64,000 nucleotides of DNA from Shinella sp032095155 (GCF_049199905.1 NZ_JBLZPK010000034.1:1-64000), one strand, 5' to 3'. Shown: positions 26,491 to 34,975, counted from the first letter of the stretch. The notes: generated by a model not told the origin, from the letters alone. Numbers and translations are program-made.

Positions 26491-26796
26491 TTGATCACCT
26501 GCTATCTCAGATATGTCATCGACCCGCACAAGCTTGCGGAATTCGAAGCCTATGCCCGCGCCTGGATCCCCATCGTCAACCGCATGGGCGGCCAGCATCA
26601 CGGTTATTTCCTGCCGAGCGAGGGTGCAAACAACATTGCGCTGGCGCTGTTCAGCTTCCCGAGCCTTGCAGCCTATGAGGACTATCGCACCCGCATGGTG
26701 AGCGATCCGGAATGCATCGCCGCCTTCGACATGGACAAGCACAATCGCAGCATCATCAGCTACGAACGCAGCTTCATGCGGCCGGTTTTCTCCTGA
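26491..26796 (+). CDS. NIPSNAP family protein
   Basis: Small 101-residue protein of the NIPSNAP family, a ferredoxin-like fold of unclear biochemical role. Matching features are the N-terminal LRYVIDPHKLAEFEAYARAW, the central HGYFLPSEGANNIALALFSF and the C-terminal SYERSFMRPV. The start is a TTG at 26491 with GGAG seven bases before it. It follows the GNAT gene by 33 bases and is probably in the same operon as the rhodanese. A gap lies just beyond the stop. Confidence 0.85.
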   Translation: MITCYLRYVIDPHKLAEFEAYARAWIPIVNRMGGQHHGYFLPSEGANNIALALFSFPSLAAYEDYRTRMVSDPECIAAFDMDKHNRSIISYERSFMRPVFS

Positions 26797-26809
26797 AAAG
26801 CGAAACGCC

Positions 26810-26858
26810 NNNNNNNNNNNNNNNNNNNNNNNNNNNNNNNNNNNNNNNNNNNNNNNNN
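26810..26858. other. Assembly gap (49 N) between convergent genes
   Basis: Unknown bases between the NIPSNAP stop and the DUF815 stop. The position suggests a terminator hairpin that assembled poorly. Confidence 0.95.
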
Positions 26859-26867
26859 GCGCTCGTC

Positions 26868-27737
26868 TTACTTGTTGAGCGCGACGCCGAGGCGTCCCGC
26901 CAGGTCCTGTACATATTGCCAGGCGACACGGCCGGAGCGCGAGCCACGCGTCGTCGCCCATTCCAGCGCCTCGGCATGCAGCTGTTCCTGTGGGATCTCC
27001 AGGCCGAAATGCTTGGCGTAGCCGTCGATCATCTCGAGATATTCGCTCTGGCTGCATTTGTAGAAGCCGAGCCACAGGCCGAAACGGTCCGACAGCGACA
27101 CCTTCTCTTCCACGGCTTCCGACGGATTGATCGCCGTCGACTGCTCGTTCTCGATCATGTTGCGCGGCAGAAGATGCCGGCGGTTCGAGGTGGCGTAGAG
27201 CAACACATTGTCCGGCCGCCCCTCGACGCCGCCGTCCAGCGCCGCCTTCAGTGACTTGTAGGACGTGTCGTCATGGTCGAAGGACAGGTCGTCGCAGAAG
27301 ATGATGGACGGGAAAGGCGCGTCCTTCAGGATCTCAAGGAGCTGCGGCAGCGTCGCGATGTCCTCGCGGTGCACTTCGATAAGCTTCAGGCCGTTCGCCG
27401 TCTCCTTCGCCGCCAGCGCGTGCACCGATTTCACCAGTGAGGACTTGCCCATGCCGCGGGCGCCCCAGAGCAGAACGTTGTTGGCCGGCAGGCCGCGGGC
27501 GAAGCGCACGGTGTTGTCGACGAGAATGTCGCGCACATGGTCGACGCCGCGGATCAGGTCGATCTCGATGCGGTTCGGCCGCTTGACGGGCTGGACATGC
27601 TGACGGGCCGGCGACCAGACGAAAACGTCGGCAGCATTCCAGTCGTTGATTGCGGGGGCGGGGCCGGCCAGGCGCTCGAGTGCCGCGGTGATGCGGCCGA
27701 TTTCGGCCAGCAGAAGCTTGACGTGATCTTCCTGCAC
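26868..27737 (-). CDS. DUF815 AAA-type ATP-binding protein
   Basis: Conserved ATPase of the DUF815 family, common in alphaproteobacteria, function unknown. The 289-residue protein has Walker A GARGMGKSSLVKS and Walker B SIIFCDDLSF, followed by the sensor-like VLLYATSNRRHLLP and an arginine-rich SRSGRVAWQYVQDL near the end. The GTG at 27737 has GGAGAG six bases upstream and is preferred to the ATG at 27752, which contains that ribosome binding site. It is divergent from yajC-secDF and convergent with the NIPSNAP gene. Confidence 0.85.
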   Translation of the reverse strand: MQEDHVKLLLAEIGRITAALERLAGPAPAINDWNAADVFVWSPARQHVQPVKRPNRIEIDLIRGVDHVRDILVDNTVRFARGLPANNVLLWGARGMGKSSLVKSVHALAAKETANGLKLIEVHREDIATLPQLLEILKDAPFPSIIFCDDLSFDHDDTSYKSLKAALDGGVEGRPDNVLLYATSNRRHLLPRNMIENEQSTAINPSEAVEEKVSLSDRFGLWLGFYKCSQSEYLEMIDGYAKHFGLEIPQEQLHAEALEWATTRGSRSGRVAWQYVQDLAGRLGVALNK

Positions 27738-27920
27738 TTTGTCTCTCCTCATGCGTGAAAGCCGGGTAGCATGCGGCGGGCGGTGGCGAAAAGGGGGAAA
27801 GCGCTTGAAAACAGCGGGGTTGACGTGCTCGTGTGTTGCATTCAAGGCCCGCTTGCCTATATTCCGGCAACCGAAATGGCCGCTCAGGCCGCGCAAATTC
27901 AAGATTTCAAGGAGTAGCTG

Positions 27921-28259
27921 ATGTTCATTACCGAGGCCTTCGCCCAGACGGCGGCACCTGGCGGGGCAGCGGGCGGCGCTGACATTCTCATGTCGATCCT
28001 GCCGTTCCTGCTGATCTTCGTGGTGATGTATTTCCTCATCATCCGTCCGCAGCGCGCCAATATGAAGCGTCGCGAAGAGCTTCTGAAGAACATCCGCCGC
28101 GGTGACCAGGTCGTCACCGGCGGCGGCATCGTCGGCAAGGTCACCAAGGTCGTCGACGACGGCGAACTGGAAGTCGAAATCGCCGAAGGCACCAAGGTGC
28201 GCGTCGTGCGCAGCGGCATCAGCGAAGTCCGCGTCAAGGGCGAACCCGTCAAGGAATAA
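27921..28259 (+). CDS. yajC: Preprotein translocase subunit YajC
   Basis: Small inner membrane protein that associates with SecDF in protein export. The 112-residue chain has one membrane helix (ILPFLLIFVVMYFLIIRPQ) ending in the family hallmark IIRPQ, and a cytoplasmic domain with RRGDQVVTGGGIVGKVTKV. AAGGAG precedes the ATG. It is followed, after about 160 bases, by the secDF fusion, which is the usual order. Confidence 0.96.
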   Translation: MFITEAFAQTAAPGGAAGGADILMSILPFLLIFVVMYFLIIRPQRANMKRREELLKNIRRGDQVVTGGGIVGKVTKVVDDGELEVEIAEGTKVRVVRSGISEVRVKGEPVKE

Positions 28260-28418
28260 GCTTGGCTTGCCGTCCGGCTGGGGTAAACTCCGCCGGGTGG
28301 CCCGACTGGTTTTCAGCCGGCGTGCACGCCGCGTTGTTTTTTGGTTCACGCAATTCCGGCAGAATGGTTTCGCCCCAAGATGGCTTAACCCCGCCGGAAT
28401 TGACGTAGCGAGACCCTG

Positions 28419-30923
28419 ATGCAGCAATCCGCCCGCTGGAAGACCCTTGCCCTCTGGCTCGTCCTCGTGGCGAGCCTTCTTGTCCTGCTGCCCAGCCTTC
28501 TTCCAGCCCGCACGGCCGCCGGCCTGCCGAACTGGATGGTGGCCCACCGCCTCGTTCCGGGCCTTGACCTGACCGGCGGCTCCCGCCTCGTTCTCGAGGT
28601 TTCCCGCACCGATATCGGCGCAGACCGCCTGCGCGCCGCCGTGGAAACCATCAGCAACACCCTGCGCGCCGCCCGTATTCCACACAGCGATCTCAACGGC
28701 GCGGAAGACACCGTCGATGTCACGGTGACCTCGGCTGACCGCGTCGATGCGGCCCGCGAGGCGCTGGCTGGCCTTGATGTTGGCACGCTGAGCGAGCCGC
28801 AGCCGGGCCAGTTCAATATCGTGCTGTCCTCCGCCGCTATCGACGAGGCCGTGCAGGCCGCGTCGCTCGGCGCCGTCGATGCCGTACGCCGCCGCGTCGA
28901 AAGCCTCGATATTCCTGCCCTTTCCGTTCGTCGCGGCGAGCGCGACCGCATCGTCGTGGCGATGCCGGGCCTCACCGATCCGCAGCGCGTCAAGGATCTG
29001 CTGTCGCAGGCGGGCAAGCTCTCGGCGCGGCTGGTCGATGACAGCATGCCGGTCAACACGGCGATCGAGGAGGGGGCACCTGCCGGTTCGGAAGTGCTCT
29101 ATTCCACCGGCGAGCCGCCGGTCGGTTATCTGGTGCGGCAGGACGATCTCTTCACCGCGGCGGATGTCGCCTCGGCAGAGCCGGCGGCCAACGGCGAGCC
29201 CTTCATCGAATTCGTGCTGCGCGCCGAGGCTGCCGAGCGGCTGGCCGCCTTCACCCGCGACAACAGCGGCCGTACCATCGCCATCCTGCTCGACGGGCAA
29301 GTGATCTCGACCTCGCAGATCCAGGGCGCCATCACCGACGGCGTCGGTCGCCTCTCCGGCGATTTCGACGCGGAAGGTGCGGCGAACCTCGCCCGAATCA
29401 TCGCAAGCGGCCCGCTGCCGGCACCCGTGACGATCATTGAGGAGCGCTCGATCGAGCCGGCGCTGGGCGCCACCTCCACCGGCACCGTGGTTATCGCGCT
29501 AGCAGTTGCGGTTCTCGCTGTGGTCGCCTTCATGACCTTCTTCTACGGCGTTCTCGGCATCATCGCCTCGCTGTCGCTGTTCTTCAACGTCACGCTGACC
29601 TTCGCGATCCTCGCCCTCATCGGTGCGCCGCTATCGCTCTCCATGATCGCCGGCATCGTCTTGACCGTCGGCATCGCCGTCGATGCCAGCGTGCTGATCT
29701 TCGAGCGCATTCGCGAGGAGACCAAGGCCGGCCGGTCGTTGGACGAGGCCGTCGATACGGGCTTCGGCCGCGCCCGCGCCACGGTGCTGGATGCGTCAGC
29801 GACGATGCTCATAGCCATCGCCGTGCTCTTCCTGCTGTCCGCCGCCCCCGTGCGCGCCTTCGCGCTCGCCGTCGGCATCGGCATGCTGGCGACGCTTTTC
29901 ACCACCTTCGGCCTCACGCAGCGCCTCGTACGCGCCTGGCTTGGCCGCAGCCACATCACGCATCTGCCCAAGGGCGTGCGCACCGGCCTGTTCGACCGCC
30001 TCAACCTGCGCTTCATGGCCGTGCGCAACGGCGTCTTTCTACTGACAGCGCTGCTGTCGATTGCCATTGCCGGCCTGCTCTATGTCGGCAAGCTCCGGCT
30101 CGGCATCGATTTCACCGGTGGTGCCGCGCTGGAACTCCAGGCGAAGAACGGCAATGCCGATCCCTTCGAGATTGCCGCGCGTCTCACCGACACGGGCGTC
30201 GATGTCCAGAGCGTCGATGCGACACGCGATCCGCGCCGCGCGCTCGTGCGCCTCACCGCCCAAGGCGAGGGCGAGAATGCCGAGCAGACGTCCGTTCTTA
30301 TCGCTCGCGGCGAGTTGGAAGACGACTACGATTTCCGCCGCGTCGAAGTGGTCGGCCCGGCCATCTCGGGCGAGCTGATCGATACGGCGACGCTCGGCTT
30401 CGTCGCCGGATTGCTGGCGCTCGTCGCTTATATCTGGATCCGCTTCGAATGGCATTTTGCCATCGGCGCCATCATCTCGCTGGCGCATGACGTGTTCTTC
30501 ACGCTGGGCTTCCTGGCGCTTGCCAAGATCGAGTTCAACATCAGCGCCGTCGCCGCACTCCTGACGGTCGCGGGCTATTCGCTGAACGACACGATGGTCG
30601 TCTATGACCGCATCCGCGAGAACCTGCGCCATTTCAAGCAGATGCCCCTGCCGATCCTGATCGACGATGCGATCAACCGTACGCTGTCGCGCACCGTGTT
30701 GACCTCGGCGACGACGTTGATTGCGCTTGCCGCACTGGCGCTGCTCGGCGGCGAGGCGATCCGCACCTTCGCGCTGACGCTGCTCTTCGGGGTGGCGATC
30801 GGCACCATATCCTCTATCTATATTGCCGGACCGATCCTCATTCTGTTCCGCCTCCGGCCGGAGCGCTACCGCCCCGGCAAGGGTGGCGCGGGGACGGTCC
30901 CGGAGACGGGAGCCAATGGCTAA
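28419..30923 (+). CDS. secDF: Fused protein translocase subunits SecD-SecF
   Basis: Proton-driven membrane protein that pulls translocated proteins into the periplasm. One 834-residue chain holds both halves: the SecD half with GLDLTGGSRLVLEV near residue 47 and GIAVDASVLIFERIREE near 420, then the SecF half starting with LGIDFTGGAALELQ near 561 and containing GYSLNDTMVVYDRIRENLR near 720. About twelve membrane helices are expected. SecD-SecF fusion is established in rhizobia. Its stop overlaps the next gene by eight bases. Confidence 0.95.
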   Translation: MQQSARWKTLALWLVLVASLLVLLPSLLPARTAAGLPNWMVAHRLVPGLDLTGGSRLVLEVSRTDIGADRLRAAVETISNTLRAARIPHSDLNGAEDTVDVTVTSADRVDAAREALAGLDVGTLSEPQPGQFNIVLSSAAIDEAVQAASLGAVDAVRRRVESLDIPALSVRRGERDRIVVAMPGLTDPQRVKDLLSQAGKLSARLVDDSMPVNTAIEEGAPAGSEVLYSTGEPPVGYLVRQDDLFTAADVASAEPAANGEPFIEFVLRAEAAERLAAFTRDNSGRTIAILLDGQVISTSQIQGAITDGVGRLSGDFDAEGAANLARIIASGPLPAPVTIIEERSIEPALGATSTGTVVIALAVAVLAVVAFMTFFYGVLGIIASLSLFFNVTLTFAILALIGAPLSLSMIAGIVLTVGIAVDASVLIFERIREETKAGRSLDEAVDTGFGRARATVLDASATMLIAIAVLFLLSAAPVRAFALAVGIGMLATLFTTFGLTQRLVRAWLGRSHITHLPKGVRTGLFDRLNLRFMAVRNGVFLLTALLSIAIAGLLYVGKLRLGIDFTGGAALELQAKNGNADPFEIAARLTDTGVDVQSVDATRDPRRALVRLTAQGEGENAEQTSVLIARGELEDDYDFRRVEVVGPAISGELIDTATLGFVAGLLALVAYIWIRFEWHFAIGAIISLAHDVFFTLGFLALAKIEFNISAVAALLTVAGYSLNDTMVVYDRIRENLRHFKQMPLPILIDDAINRTLSRTVLTSATTLIALAALALLGGEAIRTFALTLLFGVAIGTISSIYIAGPILILFRLRPERYRPGKGGAGTVPETGANG

Positions 30924-31302
30924 GGGTATCGAAATCCGGGAGGCGCATTTCCCCGGGCGGGCGCCGATCGACGCATATGGCAATGGCGGTTTTCGCTTCG
31001 CCGACATGTCGCATCGCGGCTCCATACTGTGCCTGCCTTCGGGCATCCACGGCTGGGACAAGACGGAAGACACGCCGCTGACCTTGGCCGATCTCCAGCG
31101 CGTGCTGGATGAGGCCGGCGAGATTGAGGTATTGCTCGTCGGCACCGGCAAGGAGATCCGCCCGCTGCCGGCCGAGATAAAGGCCGCTCTGCGGGAACGC
31201 CACATCCGTTCCGACCCGATGAGCACGGGTGCGGCAGTGCGCACCTTCAATGTCATGCTGGCCGAAAGCCGCGCGGTTGCCGCCGCCCTCATCGCCGTGT
31301 GA
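30916..31302 (+). CDS. Mth938-like domain protein (NDUFAF3 relative)
   Basis: A 128-residue protein of the Mth938/DUF498 fold family. The fold segments DAYGNGGFRFADMSHRGSIL and EVLLVGTGKEIRPLP are diagnostic. Mitochondrial NDUFAF3, a complex I assembly factor, belongs to the same family, and the bacterial proteins are often found beside secDF as here. The ATG at 30916 lies within the end of secDF and is coupled to it. A role in respiratory complex assembly or membrane protein biogenesis is inference only. Confidence 0.85.
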   Translation: MAKGIEIREAHFPGRAPIDAYGNGGFRFADMSHRGSILCLPSGIHGWDKTEDTPLTLADLQRVLDEAGEIEVLLVGTGKEIRPLPAEIKAALRERHIRSDPMSTGAAVRTFNVMLAESRAVAAALIAV

Positions 31303-31317
31303 CGCGAAAGACCAGAC

Positions 31318-32169
31318 GTGACCGATACCAAGGAAAATTATGCGCACTGCCTGGCAGTGCTCCGCGACACCGATCGCGACCGCTATCTCGCCTGCCTGCT
31401 GGCGCCGGCGGAGAAACGCGGCCCGCTTGCTGCCCTCTACGCCTTCAATGCCGAGATCGCCCGCGTGCGCGATTCCGTGCGCGAAGCGCTGCCCGGCGAA
31501 ATCCGCCTGCAATGGTGGCGCGATCTCTTGGAAGGCGAGGCGGACGGCGACGCCATGGCCAATCCGCTCGCCGCCGGCCTCATGACCTGTGTGAAGGAAT
31601 ACCGGCTGCCGGTCGCGGTGCTGACGGATATGATCGAGGCGCGCATCTTCGACGTTTACAACGATCCGATGGAAAGCCGCGCGGCTCTGGAAGGCTACGC
31701 CGGCGAGACGGCCTCTGCGCTGATCCAGCTCGCAAGCCTCATTCTCGACCCGGAAAATGCCCCGAAATCCGCCGAGGCTGCCGGCCATGCCGGCGTCGCG
31801 CAGACCGTGGCCGGTGCACTGCTCCTCCTGCCGATCCACCGCCGACGCGGCCAGGTCTATCTGCCCGCCGACCTTATGGCTGCAACGGGCCTGACGCCGG
31901 AAGCGCTGCTCGCCGGCAACGACCCGGCCGCCGTCGCCCGTGCGGTGGAAGCCTTTGTCGGGCTCGGCCGCGACCATCTCGCCAAGGCGCGCGCCGCCAA
32001 TGGCGTGTCGGTTGCGAATCGCGCCGCCTTTTTGCCAGTCGCGCTTGTTGCGCCTATATTGAGGGCAGCGGAGAAAGCGGGTGCCGGTGCGCTTGACGGC
32101 GCGCTCCAGCCCGCCCAGTGGCGGCGGCAATGGTGGATGTGGCGCGCCCTGCGGCGTGGCCCGTTCTGA
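31318..32169 (+). CDS. Squalene/phytoene synthase family protein (NDUFAF6-like)
   Basis: A 283-residue all-alpha protein of the squalene/phytoene synthase superfamily. The segments LAALYAFNAEIARVRDSVRE and GEIRLQWWRDLLEG match the first substrate-binding region, but the aspartate-rich motif reads DSVRE and the second DxxxD motif is absent, so prenyl-diphosphate condensation is unlikely. This pattern resembles mitochondrial NDUFAF6, another complex I assembly factor. The GTG at 31318 lies 15 bases after the Mth938-like gene, giving a probable secDF operon. True function is not established. Confidence 0.8.
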   Translation: MTDTKENYAHCLAVLRDTDRDRYLACLLAPAEKRGPLAALYAFNAEIARVRDSVREALPGEIRLQWWRDLLEGEADGDAMANPLAAGLMTCVKEYRLPVAVLTDMIEARIFDVYNDPMESRAALEGYAGETASALIQLASLILDPENAPKSAEAAGHAGVAQTVAGALLLLPIHRRRGQVYLPADLMAATGLTPEALLAGNDPAAVARAVEAFVGLGRDHLAKARAANGVSVANRAAFLPVALVAPILRAAEKAGAGALDGALQPAQWRRQWWMWRALRRGPF

Positions 32170-32245
32170 AAACCTGACAGGACGCAAAACTGGCGCAAGC
32201 CTTGTCGGCTACAGCGGCTGAACGTGTTTTGCGGGAGGAGAGTCG

Positions 32246-32689
32246 ATGTTCTGGACCATCATCATCGCCGGCCTGTTCGTGGCCGGCCTGATCTTCCGCC
32301 ACAGGTTTCGCAGTGAGGATCGGCAGGAAGAGGCTGGCGAGGATGCCGGCCTTGCCATCGTGGAGTTCGGCCGGGCCTTTCCGGAGGAGGCCATCCGCGC
32401 CGTCGTGACCACCAAGGATCGCCGCACGGTCTTCCTTCGCCTGCACGACGGTAAGGCTGGCTGCATGCAGGCCCACGGCCACCACTATGCCTGCCACCTG
32501 ATCGAGCCGGGTACGGTCCGCGTCAACAGCGCCGGCCCGAGACTCCTGACCGTGGAATACGCCAATGCCGCCTTTGAAGGCGGCACCTATGAATTCCGCG
32601 ACGAGAAGGAGGCCGCTGAAGTCTCCCTCTGGCTGCTCGGCAGCTTCATGCCGGGCGCTGCAAACCTCAACGCCCAGCCGGCCGGCTAA
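32246..32689 (+). CDS. Hypothetical membrane-anchored protein
   Basis: Unrecognised 147-residue protein with one N-terminal membrane helix (FWTIIIAGLFVAGLIF) followed by a basic stop-transfer stretch and a soluble domain of about 120 residues rich in beta-type sequence (TVFLRLHDGKAGCMQAHG, LLTVEYANAAFEGGTYEF). The soluble part would be cytoplasmic if the helix is a signal anchor with the basic cluster inside. GGGAGGAG precedes the ATG. It is convergent with trmFO, 13 bases apart. Codon use and a clean ribosome binding site support a real gene. Confidence 0.75.
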   Translation: MFWTIIIAGLFVAGLIFRHRFRSEDRQEEAGEDAGLAIVEFGRAFPEEAIRAVVTTKDRRTVFLRLHDGKAGCMQAHGHHYACHLIEPGTVRVNSAGPRLLTVEYANAAFEGGTYEFRDEKEAAEVSLWLLGSFMPGAANLNAQPAG

Positions 32690-32701
32690 CTCATCTGACG
32701 A

Positions 32702-34111
32702 TCAGCGCCCGAGCCAGCGGGCGCAATCTTCCAAGGCGCGTGCGGCGGTTGCCTGCTTCTTGGCGACCGCCTTGTCCTTGCCGCGAAACCGCTTCAGCCC
32801 CTCGGGCCGCACGACGGCGCCCGGCTCCAGCGGCGGGAAGAGGCCGAAATTGACGTTCATCGGCTGGAAGGAGCGCTTGCCCGGCTCGTCGTCCGAGACG
32901 ATGTGGCCGCCGGTGATGTGGTTCAACAGCGCGCCGAAAGCCGTGGTTACGGGCGGCAGCGACGGTGTCTGGCTGAGTCGTTCGGCCACGGCGAAGCGGC
33001 CGGCGAGCAGGCCGATGCTGGCGCTTTCCACATAGCCCTCGCAGCCGGTGATCTGACCGGCGAATCGCAGACCCGGACGGCCCTTCAGCGTCAGTGAGCG
33101 ATCGAGCAGCGTCGGTGAATTGATATAGGTGTTGCGGTGCAGGCCGCCGAGGCGGGCGAATTCCGCGTTTTCCAGGCCGGGAATCAGCCGGAAGATTTCG
33201 GCTTGCGCGCCATATTTCAGCTTCGTCTGGAAACCGACCATATTGTAGAGCGTGCCGAGCGCATTGTCCTGGCGCAGTTGCACGACGGCATAGGCTTTTA
33301 CGGTCGGGTTATGCGCATTGGTCAGACCCATCGGCTTCATCGGGCCGTGGCGCAGCGTCTCGCGGCCGCGCTCGGCCATCACCTCGATCGGCAGGCAGCC
33401 GTCGAAATAGGGCGTGCCTTCCCATTCCTTGAAGCCCGTCGTGTCGCCGGCGATCAGCGCATCGACGAAGGCGTTGTACTGCGCTTCGTCCATCGGGCAG
33501 TTGATATAATCCTTGCCCGTGCCGCCGGGGCCGACCTTGTCGTAACGCGACTGGAACCAGCAGATATCCATGTCGATGCTGGCGGTGTGCACGATGGGCG
33601 CGATCGCATCGAAGAAGGCGAGCGAATCGGCGCCGGTGCGCGCCTGGATGGCGGCGGCAAGCGACGGCGCGGTTAGCGGGCCGGTGGCGATGATCGCCTG
33701 GTCCCAGTCCTCCGGCGGCAGGCCGGTCACTTCCTCGCGGGTAACCGTGATCAGCGGATGGCTTTCCAGCGCCGCGGTGACGGCGGCGGAGAAGCCATCG
33801 CGGTCGACGGCGAGCGCGCCGCCGGCCGGCACCTGGTTGGCATCGGCCGAGCGCATGATAAGCGAGCCGGCAAGCCGCATCTCGGCATGCAATACGCCCA
33901 CGGCGTTCGAGGTCGCGTCATCCGAGCGGAAGGAGTTGGAGCAGACGAGCTCGGCAAGGCTGTCCGTCTTGTGCGCATCCGTGCCGCGCACGCCGCGCAT
34001 TTCATGCAGGATGACGGGAACGCCGGTTTCGGCGATCTGCCAGGCGGCTTCCGAGCCGGCAAGGCCGCCGCCGATGACATGGATGGGAGTGTGGGAAGAG
34101 GTCTTGGTCAT
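32702..34111 (-). CDS. trmFO: Methylenetetrahydrofolate--tRNA-(uracil-5-)-methyltransferase TrmFO
   Basis: Folate- and FAD-dependent enzyme that makes ribothymidine at position 54 of tRNA. The FAD-binding motif HVIGGGLAGSEAAWQ is at residues 12-26, followed by the family segments LAELVCSNSFRSDDATSNAV and ATGPLTAPSLAAAI, and the C-terminal GHIVSDDEPGKRSFQPMNVN. The ATG at 34111 gives 469 residues, the family size; the frame stays open beyond it, but that extension has no family character. In E. coli this job is done by the unrelated TrmA. Confidence 0.95.
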   Translation of the reverse strand: MTKTSSHTPIHVIGGGLAGSEAAWQIAETGVPVILHEMRGVRGTDAHKTDSLAELVCSNSFRSDDATSNAVGVLHAEMRLAGSLIMRSADANQVPAGGALAVDRDGFSAAVTAALESHPLITVTREEVTGLPPEDWDQAIIATGPLTAPSLAAAIQARTGADSLAFFDAIAPIVHTASIDMDICWFQSRYDKVGPGGTGKDYINCPMDEAQYNAFVDALIAGDTTGFKEWEGTPYFDGCLPIEVMAERGRETLRHGPMKPMGLTNAHNPTVKAYAVVQLRQDNALGTLYNMVGFQTKLKYGAQAEIFRLIPGLENAEFARLGGLHRNTYINSPTLLDRSLTLKGRPGLRFAGQITGCEGYVESASIGLLAGRFAVAERLSQTPSLPPVTTAFGALLNHITGGHIVSDDEPGKRSFQPMNVNFGLFPPLEPGAVVRPEGLKRFRGKDKAVAKKQATAARALEDCARWLGR

Positions 34112-34183
34112 GGGCGGTTGGTTATCATGGGCAACGGCGCATTTCCAAGGAAAAGCATTGGGGCGGGGCATCATGCCCCTGGA

Positions 34184-34213
34184 ATCAAAAACGGCACCAG
34201 ATGGTGCCGTTTG
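34184..34213 (-). terminator. Terminator of DUF1127 gene #1
   Basis: A near-perfect palindrome AAACGGCACCAGATGGTGCCGTTT (given here as its two arms AAACGGCACCA and TGGTGCCGTTT) is followed on the minus strand by a run of T, at plus positions 34187-34191. Confidence 0.85.
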
Positions 34214-34266
34214 ATCGTCCCTCGCGCTGGCCGTTTCCGGCCGCAGCGGCGGAAACCGGCTATGTC

Positions 34267-34410
34267 TTAGCGGAAGGAACGGGCTGCGATGTCGCGGATG
34301 TCGTAACGGGTCAGGCCGATGTCGGACAGCGTGTGGTTCGACAGGTTGCCGAGTTCGTTCATCGTGCGGCGGTAGGACATCCAGTTCTTGGCAATGCGGA
34401 TCGGGTTCAT
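34267..34410 (-). CDS. DUF1127 small arginine-rich protein #1
   Basis: A 47-residue protein beginning MNPIRIAKNWMSYRRTMNEL and ending in a run of Asp, Arg and Ile (YDIRDIAARSFR). NELGNLSNHTLSDIGLTR is the DUF1127 core. GAGGAAA precedes the ATG at 34410. DUF1127 micro-proteins are known in Agrobacterium to affect phosphate and carbon metabolism and in Brucella are controlled by the LysR regulator VtlR. It has its own terminator and a promoter at 34465-34519. It is shorter than most gene finders report by default. Confidence 0.88.
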   Translation of the reverse strand: MNPIRIAKNWMSYRRTMNELGNLSNHTLSDIGLTRYDIRDIAARSFR

Positions 34411-34464
34411 GGTCGTTTCCTCGAAGTGTTGGCCGGGAGGTCTGTCTCACCGGTTTGTGACGCC

Positions 34465-34519
34465 TATATACGCGACACCCTTGTTAATGTGCAGTGCAAA
34501 GAAAATGCAGCTGCTATGC
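34465..34519 (-). promoter_or_regulatory. Promoter of DUF1127 #1 with TGC-N3-GCA and GCAT elements
   Basis: Read on the minus strand: -10 TATATA (plus 34465-34470), a 17-base spacer, then TTGCACTGCACA (34488-34499), whose TGCACTGCA core is a TGC-N3-GCA palindrome covering the -35, then GCATAGCAGCTGCAT (34505-34519) further upstream, a GCAT-N7-GCAT variant of the element in the other promoters. Confidence 0.55.
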
Positions 34520-34693
34520 ATTTGTGCAATAAGACGATGACGGATCAGGCAGATGCTCGCGCTGCATGCGAAATAGCCAGAAAGTGCTGCTATTCCAGGC
34601 ATGTGGCCGGAGCGAGCGCTCGCGGTTGTCATCCCGCACAGTGTCGCAGTCGGGGAATTGCGACATTGTGCGCCGCAAAAAGACGTGCAAACG

Positions 34694-34727
34694 AAAACGC
34701 CCTCCGGTGGGAGCCGGAGGGCGTTCA
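34694..34727 (-). terminator. Terminator of DUF1127 gene #2
   Basis: AACGCCCTCCGG (34696-34707) pairs perfectly with CCGGAGGGCGTT (34714-34725); on the minus strand the hairpin runs into TTTCGTTT. Confidence 0.85.
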
Positions 34728-34756
34728 AATTGCGACCCGTATGGGGTCCGGTCGGC

Positions 34757-34900
34757 TTAGATCGAAGCCTTGCGAGCGATGTACGGGATATCGCTGCGGC
34801 CGATGCCGAGATCGCGAAGTTCACGGTCGGTCATACGGCCGAGTTCGCTGACGGTCTGACGGTACTTGCGCCAGTTGTTGAAAGAGCGTGCCAGGTTCAT
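34757..34900 (-). CDS. DUF1127 small arginine-rich protein #2
   Basis: A second 47-residue DUF1127 protein: it starts MNLARSFNNWRKYRQTVSEL and ends IGRSDIPYIARKASI, with the core ELGRMTDRELRDLGIGR. AAGGGG lies before the ATG at 34900; the frame is open further upstream, but that part is promoter sequence. It differs from copy #1 over most positions, so the pair is not a recent duplication. It lies between copy #1 and the small RNA genes, all on the minus strand. Confidence 0.9.
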   Translation of the reverse strand: MNLARSFNNWRKYRQTVSELGRMTDRELRDLGIGRSDIPYIARKASI

Positions 34901-34975
34901 GTCATTTACCCCTTTCGTGGGCTTGCGTACTGGGCGGCCGCTCGTCTTTGGCGCCGCCCTGATCTGATGGATTGG

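Noticed and set aside
27738..29300. Upstream continuation of the DUF815 frame into the yajC-secDF region
   Set aside because: The continuation is antisense to yajC and secDF and lacks family character; the GTG at 27737 has a good ribosome binding site.
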